A DNA stretch of 64,000 nt, from assembly GCA_943787265.1 (NCBI GenBank), contig CALSLT010000026.1, forward strand, positions 111,050 to 175,049, given 5' to 3'. How positions within the stretch are numbered: position 1 is the first letter of the stretch; the number at the start of each line of letters is the position of its first letter. The position numbers were made by a program, and so were the translations under genes. Origin of the DNA: an uncultured Planctomycetaceae bacterium (GTDB taxonomy: Bacteria; Planctomycetota; Planctomycetia; Planctomycetales; Planctomycetaceae). Positions 48,088-59,200 of the stretch are shown here, piece by piece. The notes beneath the pieces were generated by a model, which saw only the letters and a list, made by a program, of their open reading frames with translations, was not told where the DNA came from and ran no database searches.

Positions 48088-48897
48088 CTACAGGCTGGCA
48101 GTGAGGAGGCCAACGAGCACGTCATAAAGCGCGTGGCAGCCGACGGTGATGCCGAAACCTCGCAGAAGATAGACGGTTGCGAAGAAGCAACCAGCGGTCG
48201 CTCGGAAGGTGAAGCTGAACAGCGAGAATGCTTCACCGGCAGGCCCAACGTAATGGGCAACCGAGAACACGAGGCTTGTCAGAAAGACGGCCATGACGGC
48301 TGACCAGCCTTTCGGCATTCGGAAGATCAGTCGCAAACCGATCAGAACGACTGGTAGTAACGCGAGGCGAAACATGACCTCTTCGTACACTCCAGCACCG
48401 ACGTAGCTGATCAATCGAGGACCGAGTTCGCTGCCGAATGCCAGCAGCGGACGTTCGCCGGGAGTCATCTGCCGAATGCTGACTTCACCCGGGAACCAGC
48501 ACTGAAAAGCCATGTCCTGAAGCTGCGCCACGAACAAAAGGACAACAGCGAACAGCAGGCTTTCGGCGAACATGCCGATCAGTGTCTCGCGAGAGATTCG
48601 CCACTGATACTCGCCCCAGCGATGCCATGCGAGCAACACTCCGACGACTAGAATCGGCAAAACGATTGCATCGACGCCTGCGCCTTGCAGCCAGGTTCTC
48701 ATCCAGAAGTCGGCACCGTTACGGATGCTGCCCTCGCCTGAGCCGTGCCACAGAACTCCGAATTCGTAGATGGCCAGCAGCGGGGCGAGGAAGATCAAAC
48801 ACGCCAGCGGCTCACGAGCCTGTCTCCAGTACGGGAGCACCGGCTCGACGTCGTCGTCGAACTCGTCCGCGATGTCGTGCAGAGCGACTTCGGACAT
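48088..48897 (-). CDS. CPBP-family intramembrane metalloprotease (CAAX protease-like)
   Basis: The 269-residue protein has about seven membrane segments and the family's catalytic motifs in order: VGAGVYEEVMFRLAL (the EExxxR motif), SLVFSVAHYVGP (FxxxH) and GCHALYDVLVG (HxxxD-like) in the last segments. These form the glutamate-dependent active site of CPBP/ABI proteases. Bacterial members process membrane-associated peptides or proteins, and prenyl processing should not be assumed. An acidic N-terminal tail of about 30 residues precedes the first membrane segment. The neighbouring lpxK gene is divergent. Confidence 0.88.
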   Translation of the reverse strand: MSEVALHDIADEFDDDVEPVLPYWRQAREPLACLIFLAPLLAIYEFGVLWHGSGEGSIRNGADFWMRTWLQGAGVDAIVLPILVVGVLLAWHRWGEYQWRISRETLIGMFAESLLFAVVLLFVAQLQDMAFQCWFPGEVSIRQMTPGERPLLAFGSELGPRLISYVGAGVYEEVMFRLALLPVVLIGLRLIFRMPKGWSAVMAVFLTSLVFSVAHYVGPAGEAFSLFSFTFRATAGCFFATVYLLRGFGITVGCHALYDVLVGLLTASL

Positions 48898-49175
48898 TGT
48901 GCAGTCTCGAAACGGAAGAAATGCGGCCTGCTCCGGAATAATCGGAAGACTCCTCGTGAATCGTTGTTATCGGCTTCCGGCGAGGGCTGCTTTGAGCATT
49001 CTGTTCACGTCGCTGCGATGCGTTGCAGCCGCAGAATCGTTCCACTACGTTCGCGATGCTTCAGCCGAACTTCGTCACTTCCCATAGAATCATCGTTTTC
49101 GTTGAACTCGGCCGTCGCTGTGGCTGCCGCCGTACTTGTCACTCCGCCGTCCTCGACGATTCAAAGCCACGACTC

Positions 49176-50285
49176 ATGGACCGCCGGACGAAGACCGCCG
49201 AACAGAGATTTCTGGAGCTGATTTCCGGTCCGCCGAAGTCGCTTGGCAGCCGGTTTCTGCGCGGCATTCTGTGGATTGCCTCTAGCGGCTACCGATGCGG
49301 TACTGGCTTTCGAAATTCTCTGTTTGATCTGGGAGTGAAACGGTCACACTCAGCTCCCGTGCCGGTGATCAGCGTCGGTAACCTGACGACTGGCGGCACC
49401 GGCAAGACGCCAACGGTTGCGATGCTGGTTGGTATGTTGCAGAAGCTTGGACATCGGCCGGGCCTGATCAGTCGCGGCTATCGTGAGCTGGCTGAAGGTG
49501 GGAATGACGAAGCTCGCGTTCTTGAGCTGCTTTGCCCAGGCACGCCACACGTCCAGAATCGGGATCGAGTTGCCGCTGCTCACGAAGTCGCTGCCAATGA
49601 TGGCTGCACGGTGATCATCGCCGACGACGCGTTTCAGCATCGCCGACTTAAGCGTGATCTGGACATCGTCCTCATCGATGCTTTGAATCCGTGGGGACAC
49701 GACGCGTTGCTGCCGCGAGGTCTTCTGCGAGAGTCCGTGTCAGGACTTCGCCGAGCGGATGTCGTCATCCTGACTCGCGCCGATCTGGTTGACGAAGCAT
49801 CGCGAACAGCCATTTGGAGGATTGTTAAACGCAACAACCAAACCGCGGCAACCGTCGAGCTGTCATTCGCTTCGGGCGGACTCCACGGCTACACAGGGAA
49901 TAAGCAGGCCATTGGAAGAATGTTTCGTTCGACGGACGCTGAAGCCGACATGGCCGAAGACACCGGAATGCTGGCGTTTTGCGGAATCGGCAATCCAGAT
50001 GGATTTCGGAAGACGCTGAAAGTCGCAGAGGTTCCGATCATGGACCTCGTCGCGTTCCCGGATCATCACCACTATGACCAGAGTGACATTCAGAAGCTGA
50101 CAGAGACTGCTGAGAAAATGGGAGCCAAAGCGTTAATAACGACGCTGAAAGATTTGGTGAAAATCGAACCCGGCTGGCTTGGTTCTGTGAGCGTTGTCGC
50201 GCTGAACATCGAAGCTCAGGTGACGTCCGGGAAAGAGTCGCTGACCGAAGCGATTTCTAAAATTACGCAGCGACCGAATCGCTGA
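49176..50285 (+). CDS. lpxK: Tetraacyldisaccharide 4'-kinase (lipid A synthesis)
   Basis: The start is the ATG at 49176, which gives 369 residues and the usual N-terminus; earlier in-frame codons would add an unlikely cysteine-rich leader. LpxK features are present: FRGILW membrane-proximal region, VPVISVGNLTTGGTGKTP (an unusually placed Walker A of this family, about 65-82), LISRGYRELAEGGNDEARVL, ADDAFQHRRLKRDLDIVLID, and LPRGLLRE. It phosphorylates the 4' position of the lipid A disaccharide at the inner membrane. Its presence supports a Gram-negative-type outer membrane with lipid A. The 3' end overlaps the convergent membrane-protein gene by 23 bases. Confidence 0.95.
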   Translation: MDRRTKTAEQRFLELISGPPKSLGSRFLRGILWIASSGYRCGTGFRNSLFDLGVKRSHSAPVPVISVGNLTTGGTGKTPTVAMLVGMLQKLGHRPGLISRGYRELAEGGNDEARVLELLCPGTPHVQNRDRVAAAHEVAANDGCTVIIADDAFQHRRLKRDLDIVLIDALNPWGHDALLPRGLLRESVSGLRRADVVILTRADLVDEASRTAIWRIVKRNNQTAATVELSFASGGLHGYTGNKQAIGRMFRSTDAEADMAEDTGMLAFCGIGNPDGFRKTLKVAEVPIMDLVAFPDHHHYDQSDIQKLTETAEKMGAKALITTLKDLVKIEPGWLGSVSVVALNIEAQVTSGKESLTEAISKITQRPNR

Positions 50286-51222
50286 GAGTCGCGCTGGCCA
50301 TCCAGGCAACCTCGACGGCTGCTGCCTGGTCGCAGTCGGCTGAGCGGCTGACTTCGATACGAATTCCGTAGGCATGGACGGCGGTTGTCCGGAAACGAAG
50401 ATCAGAATCGTCTGCCGGTTCGCACTCAAATTCTGGAGTGTCAGTCAGCGGCGGCGAGAATGGCAAATGCACCGGTGCGAGACGCTGGCCGGCTGCGAAG
50501 CGGACTCTGAATGAACCTTCGGCTACATCCAATCCTTCGGCCTGCGACCGACTCATCCACTGCGTCGTTTCCGGATTGCTGGCTGGGTGAGGCATCGGTT
50601 CGTTTAATTCAAACGGCAATGCATCTGTCGGCTCTTCGTTTTCGGAGCCACCAATCAGCGAATCGTTCGTGACGTCTGCTTCGAAATCTGTTGCTCGAAG
50701 TGCCAGGCGTTCGTCCAGCGTGATATTGTCGGAAGAAATCGCGTCCGAGATTGTGGGCGGTTCTTCTGATGCGGCGATGACTGAGGACGATTGATCGTTC
50801 ACTGTCGATGGCTCGGGTTTCGAACGGGTCAAAGTCTCAGGCAGTGTTCCTACTCCTTCGGACTCGAAGGCGGACAACGTCAACACGGCTGCAACATACA
50901 GACCGAGCAGGCACGCCAGGCCGGTCGAACTACCAGTGGGCATTATAGCCAGCCCAAGCATGATTCCAGGAAGGCCACACGCCGAAATCAACAATGTTCT
51001 CTGCGGACGAGCGAGCCGAACGCTGATCAGTTCTGGCAGCGATGCGGCGAGAATTCCGACGAAGCTTGCCGCAACTCCCGTCAGGCAAGCGGCCAACTCG
51101 GAACTGAACGCCCCTGCGTCGCCAGAGATTCTCCTGGACAACACGACTGCCGTCACAAGAAACACGCCGCTCAACAATCCACACGCTGCTGATCGTCGTT
51201 GCGTTTGCCAGAGTGTTTCCAT
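50263..51222 (-). CDS. Membrane protein of unknown function with acidic middle region
   Basis: The ATG at 51222 has GAGGAACG just upstream. The 319-residue product has three or four membrane segments in its first 120 residues (ACGLLSGVFLVTAVVLS, ACLTGVAASFVGILAA, LLISACGLPGIMLGLAIM, ACLLGLYVAAVLTLSAF). A Ser/Glu/Asp-rich disordered stretch (about 125-215) leads to a soluble C-terminal part with VRFAAGQRLAPVHLPFSPPL, which looks like a folded beta domain. I recognise no family. The gene lies 26 bases after the TolC-like gene on the same strand, so co-transcription is likely. Its last 23 bases overlap lpxK. Confidence 0.72.
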   Translation of the reverse strand: METLWQTQRRSAACGLLSGVFLVTAVVLSRRISGDAGAFSSELAACLTGVAASFVGILAASLPELISVRLARPQRTLLISACGLPGIMLGLAIMPTGSSTGLACLLGLYVAAVLTLSAFESEGVGTLPETLTRSKPEPSTVNDQSSSVIAASEEPPTISDAISSDNITLDERLALRATDFEADVTNDSLIGGSENEEPTDALPFELNEPMPHPASNPETTQWMSRSQAEGLDVAEGSFRVRFAAGQRLAPVHLPFSPPLTDTPEFECEPADDSDLRFRTTAVHAYGIRIEVSRSADCDQAAAVEVAWMASATLSDSVAA

Positions 51223-51248
51223 CGTTCGTTCCTCGCGTAGTGTTCTGA

Positions 51249-53771
51249 CTATTCGTCAGCCGGAACGGGAGGAAGGAAGTCCGACGACTCAGCTGGCGGC
51301 AGTGGTGCAACTTCCAGGAACTCAGCATCCGATTCGACATCAGAAGTGCCCGACGACTCGAATTCAATCGGCGCGAAGGCTTCGACCGAACTTGTCGGCT
51401 CGGCAATTTCGTCCGTCATGAATTCCGGACCGTCGTCTCGGGCAGAATCTGCATCGTCGAGACTTCGAAGAAAGCTCAGGTCCGTCGATTCAGCTTCTGG
51501 TAGTTCCGGGGCGACGACTTCCTGCGAAACATCAAAGCCACTGACAGGCTGCAAGGCATTCGCTTCGACGGGCAACGAATCGTTCGGCAAGGCTGCGGAA
51601 TCATTCGCAGGTTCAAGTGGTTGCGGCTCAGCCAGTTCAGGCTGCAATGGCTCGGCGGTGAACGATCCGTTTTCCCACTCAGGGGCGTCGCCTGGCATCA
51701 TATTCTGATTGTACGGTCCGGCACTGAGTGGTTCTGGTCGACTGATCATACCGTTCATCATGTCCAACGGAATTTGATTCTTAGCTCGACGCATTCCGTC
51801 CGCGTAAGCCTGCATTGGCCACAAGTCTTCGGTCAGGAAGACTTCGTTGTAGTCAAGCAGCGAACCTTTTTCGAAGTGCACGTTTCGCACGGCGATCGTG
51901 TATTCAACCAACGATCGGTGGTAGTTCGTTTCAGCGTCGAGGAACCGCCGCTGAGCATCCAGCAGGACATCAAAGTTAACCTTGTCAGCGTCGAACGCTG
52001 CCTGGACAGCGTTGAGCTGCTCGTTTGCCGCAATGCGACGATCGTCTGACGTTTCCAGGACCGACCATGTTCGGCTGAGTTCGGCTACGACCTCGCTCAG
52101 TGCCATCACGACTTCGCGTTCCTGTTCCGACAGAATGGCTCGTTCACGACTGAGCAACAGCTCGGCGTATTCTACTGCGGCGTGGGCTCGGCGATTTCCA
52201 ATCGGCATGCTGAATTCAAATCCAAGCTGCCATTCCTGGAAGTTTCCACCAAACAGATTTTCCGCGGCGTTATTAAACGCGACGGCATCGAGGTCGCCCG
52301 CAATCGCTGCTGCTGGAGTCGCCGGATCGTGTTGTTTTAACAGGTCACGACCGAGGCCTCGCCAACGGTACCGACCGACAAGGTCGAGCGATGGTAGAAG
52401 AAAATTTTGTGACGCGATCAATTCCTGCTCGCGTTGCTTGATCACCCACTTCTGACGTCGCAATTCGCCGCGACGAGTCAACGCTTCGACCAGAATTGAA
52501 TCCCAGTCGAAGTTGACCTGAGCAACGATTGGCTCGTCTTGAGGTCTCAGCAACTTGCCATCGTTGATCGGCATTCCCATTAGCAATCGCAGACGACGTT
52601 CGGAGGAAAGTACTCCACCGGTGCCTCGGAATGAGCCGCCAGCAGTTCCGTTATTCGTCCGTGTGCCGCCGTCGAGCTTACCGCTCAAAGCGTTCTGAAC
52701 CTGCTCCTGAAACCTGAAGTATTGTTCGCGAGCTTGCGCTTCTTTTTCCGCTTCACCGCCGACTCGACCACTTTTGTAGAGAGCGTTGATTCGGTTCCAC
52801 GTGGCTAGAGCATTGTCACGAGCCACGATGCGGGCATCGAGATCTCGATAAGCAAAGTACAGATCCCAGTAAGCGTTTTCGACATTGCTGACGAAGTCGC
52901 GAACCGACATTTCGAAGTCGGCCAGCGACGTGTCCGTTCGCAATCGAGCGATCACGACACCGTTGATACTTGTCGGAGAATCGCTCGGCCCGGCAATTCG
53001 GTTGAACTCGGTCCCGCCGCCCTGCAGCAATGGATGCCGAGCTTCCATGTCGAGCCACGTGGTCCAGGCACCGCCGAAGAAGTTACCCGGAGCGTTGTTC
53101 TGGTCGTATTCTGTGTGGTTCGCAAAAGTCAGTTCCGTACCGGTGCCTGCTCGTTTCGTCAGTTGCGACTCGATTGTGGCAGTGTCCTGCTTCAGACGTC
53201 TGGTACCACCACCGAAGAACTGGTTGTTAAGTGCTCGGTCGTTCTTGTCGTAGAACGTGGATGTTGCAAACGAAGCGTCGAATTCGCTCAACGCGGCGGC
53301 AACACCGAAACGCGGATCGAGTTCCTGCAGCGCGACGTCAAACGACGTGTCCATGTCGCCAGGGCTTCGCAGAATGGCTCCACCCAGATCCCGCAGGACG
53401 CGAGAATTCATCAGGGCGGTGTGCACTGCTTCCTGCAGAGGGACATACCTGAATTCAATATCGGATTCGTCAGTCACGGTTAGCGGCGGAGCGGTTGCCA
53501 GCACGTCGTTGTTGATCGGGTCCATAATATTTGGAAACTCGATCGACGCTGACGAAATCTGGTAGTAGTTGGCATCGGCATTCGCATCGACGGAATCATC
53601 CGGTCGACTGAACCCGCAACCTGCAACCAGCCCGAGCGCACCGGTCAAAAGCGAAGACCCGATCACCGTCGACCTGATCCATGCCAACCCGTGCCGCCGC
53701 GAAGCGTTCAGACGGTGGACCCCGGACATCATGCCTGAGCCGTTACCGTTGCTGCCTCTGACTCCATTCAT
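51249..53771 (-). CDS. TolC-family outer membrane efflux lipoprotein
   Basis: The start is taken at the ATG at 53771 (AGGAC 8-12 bases upstream); the ATG at 53732 is also possible. A basic N-terminus precedes LLTGALGLVAGCGFSRP, a lipoprotein signal with lipobox VAGC. The central 550 residues have TolC/OMF features: long amphipathic helices, two related halves, FEMSVRDFVSNVENAYWDLYFAYRDL, and near the end FDVLLDAQRRFLDAETNYHRSLVEYTIAVRNVHFEKGSL. The last 180 residues are Pro/Glu/Ser-rich and acidic. At about 840 residues it is much longer than TolC (about 490). It may form the outer membrane exit of a pump or secretion system, though no partner pump genes are present. Confidence 0.85.
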   Translation of the reverse strand: MNGVRGSNGNGSGMMSGVHRLNASRRHGLAWIRSTVIGSSLLTGALGLVAGCGFSRPDDSVDANADANYYQISSASIEFPNIMDPINNDVLATAPPLTVTDESDIEFRYVPLQEAVHTALMNSRVLRDLGGAILRSPGDMDTSFDVALQELDPRFGVAAALSEFDASFATSTFYDKNDRALNNQFFGGGTRRLKQDTATIESQLTKRAGTGTELTFANHTEYDQNNAPGNFFGGAWTTWLDMEARHPLLQGGGTEFNRIAGPSDSPTSINGVVIARLRTDTSLADFEMSVRDFVSNVENAYWDLYFAYRDLDARIVARDNALATWNRINALYKSGRVGGEAEKEAQAREQYFRFQEQVQNALSGKLDGGTRTNNGTAGGSFRGTGGVLSSERRLRLLMGMPINDGKLLRPQDEPIVAQVNFDWDSILVEALTRRGELRRQKWVIKQREQELIASQNFLLPSLDLVGRYRWRGLGRDLLKQHDPATPAAAIAGDLDAVAFNNAAENLFGGNFQEWQLGFEFSMPIGNRRAHAAVEYAELLLSRERAILSEQEREVVMALSEVVAELSRTWSVLETSDDRRIAANEQLNAVQAAFDADKVNFDVLLDAQRRFLDAETNYHRSLVEYTIAVRNVHFEKGSLLDYNEVFLTEDLWPMQAYADGMRRAKNQIPLDMMNGMISRPEPLSAGPYNQNMMPGDAPEWENGSFTAEPLQPELAEPQPLEPANDSAALPNDSLPVEANALQPVSGFDVSQEVVAPELPEAESTDLSFLRSLDDADSARDDGPEFMTDEIAEPTSSVEAFAPIEFESSGTSDVESDAEFLEVAPLPPAESSDFLPPVPADE

Positions 53772-54060
53772 CGTGCTTTGTCCTGATCCACGAAAGAGGA
53801 CTCGGCGTATTTCGCTCGTCCATGAGCGAATCACCTGACACCTGCCGATCGATCGGAATCCGACCTCTCAATCAGCGAACCACCACAGCGGATGCGAGAA
53901 TTCTTCCGCGCACCTCGCAACGGAGGCGTGTCTCCTCTTACATCGGTCAGGCCGGACGATCGACACAACCGTTTTATTGTTCAGAACCGAGATTATCCGC
54001 ACAGCTTATCGCTAGAGTGGTAATATGAGTCGACTGCGGGGCTCCGGGGTTATCTTTCGA

Positions 54061-56277
54061 TCAGCCCCGAGCGTGATCCTCGACGCCTTCGCGGAGACCG
54101 CTCACCCGATGGATGCACCTGGTGATCGCCCCACGGAGCACGGATTCGCTTCCGGCAATGCTGAGAAATCCTGGCAACGTTGCGCCGCTGGATGCATCAC
54201 GAGACTCCTTTACGCGGGTCACGGCGGTGTACAGAAGCTCGCGGGACAGCACCGGCGAGTCATGCTCGGGCAGGACCAGCAGCACCTGGCGAAACTCTGA
54301 TCCCTGGCTGCGGTGAATCGTCATAGCGAAGCAATCGCGAACTCCGGGGACCAGCGCGGACGGAACGCGACGCACTCCCGAATCCTCGCTGCCATCTTCG
54401 AAGATGACGACACGACCCCGCCCAGCGGAAGTCGATGAGCTTGAGTCATGGCCGACCTTCGCCACGACGCCGACATCACCGTTAAACAGGTCGAGCCGAT
54501 AGTCGTTCCGAGCAACCATCACCAGGCGTCCGAGCTGATCACCGGCGTACGAATTCAGCAAACCGTCCGCGACAAGCCGATCTGCAATTCGCTGATTCAG
54601 AATTGTCTCGCCGCGTAGCCCTGAATGATGAGCGGTCAGAACTCTGACTTGAGCTGCCGCTTGCAGAACTTCTTTCGAGCCAATTGGTTCGCGACTGAGT
54701 TGCTCGAGATAATCGCGGTAGCCGTTTACGGCCTGGTCAATCGCGACGTCGACCGGCGAAGCCTCTTTGCCGCTTCCATCGAGCCATTGAATCTCGCTCG
54801 GATCGGCATTTCGCAATAACGCGACAGCGTCATCGTCACGCCCTTCGCGAATCGCTGCCGCCAGTTGGCCCAGCGAACTTTCGGCAGAAAACCGATGACT
54901 GTAGTTAAGCGTGGCCACGCTTTCGGTCAGCACGCTGGCTGGTACCGATCGTGACTCTCGCTCAACGCTGTCTTCTTTAGCGCTTGCGACTGGCTCAAGG
55001 TCAGGCTCAGAAGCCTCATCGTCGCCGCCAAACAGCGTCATCTGATTCGGATCGGCCTTTTTCTTTCGCTGAGTCCGCTTCTTCTTTCTGAGCGATTTTT
55101 CTGCCGGCGCCTTCGAACTCGGCTCCGGCGACAACGAAGCTGTTAAAGAGGTGTCCGTCGTCTGCAACCCGGTCCGTTGAGCAATGACGGCTCGCCGTGA
55201 ATCGCTCAGTCGATCAAACGTGTTGCCGATCAACGTTCCGCACAAGTCGCTGAACACTCCCCCTGCTTCGACGGATGCAAGCTGATCACGATCACCGATC
55301 AGGATTACTTGAGCGGATTTGGGAATCGCGTCGAACAGTCGGCACATCAACGCGAGGTCGACCATCGACGCTTCGTCGACGAGAACGATATCCGCCTCAA
55401 GCGGCACTTCGGCCCAGTGGCGAAACGGTCCGCCGCGTTCGGGCGGCAGAGGCGTCCAGCCCAGAAGTCGATGAATCGTTCCTGCCGAAACCTGTTTGAG
55501 CGCTTCGTGAACCTGGGCATCCACGACCAACTGTTGAGTGGCACGGCTGAGTGACTCGTTGAGCCGTTGAGCCGCTTTACCGGTTGGAGCCATCAACAAA
55601 ATTTTCAGCTCGGCCGGATCATTTCCGGCGGCAAGATGCTGCAACAATCTGAGGGCCAGCAACCGGGCAACTGTTGTCGTCTTACCCGTTCCCGGCCCGC
55701 CAGTAATGATCGAGAACCAGCGATCAACCGAATTTCCGACAGCCAGACACTGATCGCGACTGCCAGCGTTTTCTCGATCAGGAAACAGTTGAGCGATTTC
55801 GTGCTGGAGCTGAGCTTCGTCTATTTTGATTGGTGCCTGCTTCAACCGCTCGGCGATGCTGGCGGCTAATCTTTGCTCGAAATACCAGTACCGACTCAGA
55901 TAAAGCCGCCGCCGAACCGCGTCCAGCACGAGTGGTGTTGAGATTGAATTCTGATCGGCTTCCGAATCCGCGACTGTCACCAACGGACTGTTCTGCAGTT
56001 TGCCGATCCACTCTGTTTCGGCCGGCCAGTTGTTGTACTGTCGGATTCGTGAATCCGTCTCCGATGTCGGAAATACAATCGAACGAGCGTCCGACAGATC
56101 GAGACACACGTGCCCTCTTGCCAGTTGCTCGCTGCACAGCACGGCTGCGAGTACGACATCGGGATCTGCCTCAGGATCAAGCCGCTGCACGGTTTCGCCA
56201 AATGCCTGATGAATCGGCGACAGAACGCCGTCGACCACCAACTGCTGAAACGTCAGAGACGAAGCGAGAGCACTCAC
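54061..56277 (-). CDS. recD: Exodeoxyribonuclease V alpha subunit (RecD helicase)
   Basis: The start is a GTG at 56277 that overlaps the recB stop codon as GTGA. The 738-residue protein has the RecD N-terminal region and a superfamily 1B helicase core: Walker A TGGPGTGKTTTVARLL (about 190-205), VLVDEASMVDLALM, ILIGDRDQLASVEAGGVF, and near the C-terminus TIHRSQGSEFRQVLLVL. Between the helicase halves, at about 390-450, lies a lysine-rich insertion (SLRKKKRTQRKKKADPNQ) followed at once by QMTLF (bases 55030-55044), which matches the sliding-clamp-binding pentapeptide. RecD with RecB processes double-strand ends. RecC is not encoded in the window. Confidence 0.95.
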   Translation of the reverse strand: MSALASSLTFQQLVVDGVLSPIHQAFGETVQRLDPEADPDVVLAAVLCSEQLARGHVCLDLSDARSIVFPTSETDSRIRQYNNWPAETEWIGKLQNSPLVTVADSEADQNSISTPLVLDAVRRRLYLSRYWYFEQRLAASIAERLKQAPIKIDEAQLQHEIAQLFPDRENAGSRDQCLAVGNSVDRWFSIITGGPGTGKTTTVARLLALRLLQHLAAGNDPAELKILLMAPTGKAAQRLNESLSRATQQLVVDAQVHEALKQVSAGTIHRLLGWTPLPPERGGPFRHWAEVPLEADIVLVDEASMVDLALMCRLFDAIPKSAQVILIGDRDQLASVEAGGVFSDLCGTLIGNTFDRLSDSRRAVIAQRTGLQTTDTSLTASLSPEPSSKAPAEKSLRKKKRTQRKKKADPNQMTLFGGDDEASEPDLEPVASAKEDSVERESRSVPASVLTESVATLNYSHRFSAESSLGQLAAAIREGRDDDAVALLRNADPSEIQWLDGSGKEASPVDVAIDQAVNGYRDYLEQLSREPIGSKEVLQAAAQVRVLTAHHSGLRGETILNQRIADRLVADGLLNSYAGDQLGRLVMVARNDYRLDLFNGDVGVVAKVGHDSSSSTSAGRGRVVIFEDGSEDSGVRRVPSALVPGVRDCFAMTIHRSQGSEFRQVLLVLPEHDSPVLSRELLYTAVTRVKESRDASSGATLPGFLSIAGSESVLRGAITRCIHRVSGLREGVEDHARG

Positions 56278-59200
56278 GATGCCAGCCCTCCGTCCATTGC
56301 GTCTGACAAAGCCTTTACGAACTCAGCCGGTGGCCGGTAGTGCCAGATTCCTGTTTCAGGCGGCCCGTCTGTCGGAAATCCTCGCAGGTATAGATAGACG
56401 CAGCCGCCAAAGTCCCGAGAAAGATCGAAGCCTGGCAACCGTTGAGTCAGCAGCCGACCGATGGCGACCGAGTAGATCGCCGCTTGAAGAAGATAGTCAT
56501 GTTCAATCATGGCTGCTTCGAGGCGATCGGTTGTGTAGTCGGACCAGGTGGGGCCGAGGAAATTTGTTTTGTAGTCAGCGACAAACCATTTTCCGTTCGA
56601 CTCGAAAACCAGGTCGACAAACCCAGCGAGAAATCCTTGCAAACCAGACACGGACATCGCCCGCACTCGTCGTCCGTAACTTTGCAGCAGCGAGTCAGGC
56701 GACGATTCAAACGCGGTGGCAATCTTCTTCGTCGAAAACTCCGCCGCACCACCAAGCCGCAGAAGAAACGGTACTTCGGTAGCCAGGCTGCGAGGCCCGA
56801 TTTTCGTTAGACAGCATTCGCCCTGACCGAGCGTCAGTGTCTCGGCCAGACAAGTTGTCAGAGTGGCCGCCAAGGGTTGCAGCCAGCGCGGCTCCAGTTG
56901 CATTCGCTCCATCGCCGGCTCAAGCAGTCGAGTTACGTATCGAAGCGTTTCCTCGTGCGAAGCATCAAGCACCTCTCCGGTTTCTAATGCGCGTTCCAGC
57001 ACGGAATGGACAACGTCACCGACCAGCCGCCCGCCAGGCATCGTGGCCAGCGGAATCTCTTCGGTATTGGAAGCCAACGACGAGCCTGCATCACTGTGCG
57101 AAATCGTGCTGACGGAATCTCGATCGACGATGTCGTCGACGATTCGTCCATGAGCTGAAGACGCCAGTGCCGTAAAACTTGTCTGCGAAACAGCAGAGAT
57201 CATCTGTCGTCGCATCGGTCGAGCCGTCAGTTCGTCGACCGTGCGTTTCTGCCTTTCGTATCGAAGTTCAGAGTTGAGTGGTGACAACGAAGAACCGCTG
57301 CGGACGGTCGCTCGCTCGATCCCAAAGCCGTTGACCCATTCTCTAAGCCGACGATCCAGTTCGATGTCGGACGATTTCTCAGACAGATCGCCGAGCAGAA
57401 TCTGACCGAGTGCTGAGTTGCCCGAATTTTCCGCAGCCGTCCAGTAAATGTGGCATTGATGCTTCGCTCTTGTCAGAGCCACATAAAGCAGGCGGCGATC
57501 TTCCGCTTCGCTCTCTTTCTGATCCTCGCTCTGGCGAATCGGCAGCAAGTCCGATCCGACATCAATCTGCGGGACAGGTAACGTTGCACCATTCTCGCCG
57601 CTGCGAGACATCACGACGGCCGGAGCGTCCCATCTACGAACAGACCACAAAGCCGGACAGTAGACGATCGAATATTCGAGCCCCTTCGACTTGTGAATGG
57701 TGCAAAGCTGCACGGCAGCGCTGTCCGTTTCGAGTCGCAGCAGAGCATCGTCGTCGCCCTTTGATTTTTGACTGACCATCTGCTCGAACCATCGCAGCAA
57801 CTCATCAGGTCCGGCATGTGCCGATGCTGCCTGACGATGCAGCAGTTCTCCCAGGTGCAGATAGTTGGTGATCTGCCGCTCGCCGGTGATCTGCCCAGCC
57901 AGCCGAGCGATCGTGCCCTCGTCACCCAGTAAGCGTCGCCACATGACGATGAAACCGTCGCGCTGCCACAGCGAGCTCCATTCCTGAAACCGTTCGACAA
58001 AGTGTGAGAGCCGCTCGCTGTCGTCGCCGAGCGAATTTAGCTGCTGGGCATCCTGTCCAAAGACTGGCGTCTGCATCGCGTTGAACAGGCGAGTCAGACT
58101 GGTCGTGTTCTGGACGGCTCGCAAAACGTGAAGGGCAGCTTCGGCTTCGACGGATTCGAAGACAGACTCGTCCGTCTGCAACACGGAAGCGACGCCGCGA
58201 TCCGCCAATGCCTGTTGGATGGTTCGCAACTCGCGACCGGTCCGGCACAACACGGCGATATCGGAAGGCTCCAGACTCCGCCATTCATCATCGCCCGTGC
58301 AGATTTCATCATCGGAATGAAGCTGCGAAACAACGTCTTCCACAAGCCGCTGGATCGTCGCATCCAAAGCCGCCTTGCGCGACATCGTTTTGTCCGGATC
58401 CTGATATTCGGGCCGGGCGATCAACGAAACTGACATTGCAGGTCCCGGGCGAAACCGATCGTCGTAATTCGCGTCGACTTTCGGCAAAGGAATCTGCTTG
58501 TTCAGAAACGGATTCGTCACGCTCTCAAAAACGGCCTGCACCGAATCGACGAGCGAACGATCCGAACGCCAGTTGGTCCCCATGTTGTGTCGATGCTCGG
58601 CGGGAGTTTGCCGTTCGGCTTCCAGGTAGGCGGCCAGGTCTGCTCCGCGGAATCGATAGATCGACTGCTTCGGATCGCCGATCATGATGAACGCTCGATC
58701 GACTTCCGGATCAGGAATTTCGGCCGCTTCCCGGAACACTCGACTGAAGATGCGATACTGCACCGGGTCCGTGTCCTGAAATTCGTCGACCAGCGCAACA
58801 CGGTACTTCTCTCGGAGACCGTCCAGCAGCAAATCCTTCTGTCGTCCGTCGAGCGCTTCATCCACTTTGTGAAGCAGGTCGCCAAAACTCATGATGCCCC
58901 GCTCGCTGCGGCGCTTCGCGACATGGTCCCGCACAAACTGCCCGGCTCGGGCGAGCAACCGTGTTTCTACTTCCTGTTGCCGCTTTGAAAACTCCCGCGA
59001 CAGATCAGCGATTTCCTGCAACAACGAGAACGCTGGATGTTCAGGCGTGCTGCCGGCAAATTTTTTCATCGTTCCGGATTCCAACCCGTCCTGCGTGAGC
59101 CGTTTCTGGTCACCGTCCAGCTTGTCCTTCTTCCACGTGAACTCGGCCAGAGATCGCGAATCGACCAGCGAATCGATAAACGCCATCGACCGGTCGATTT

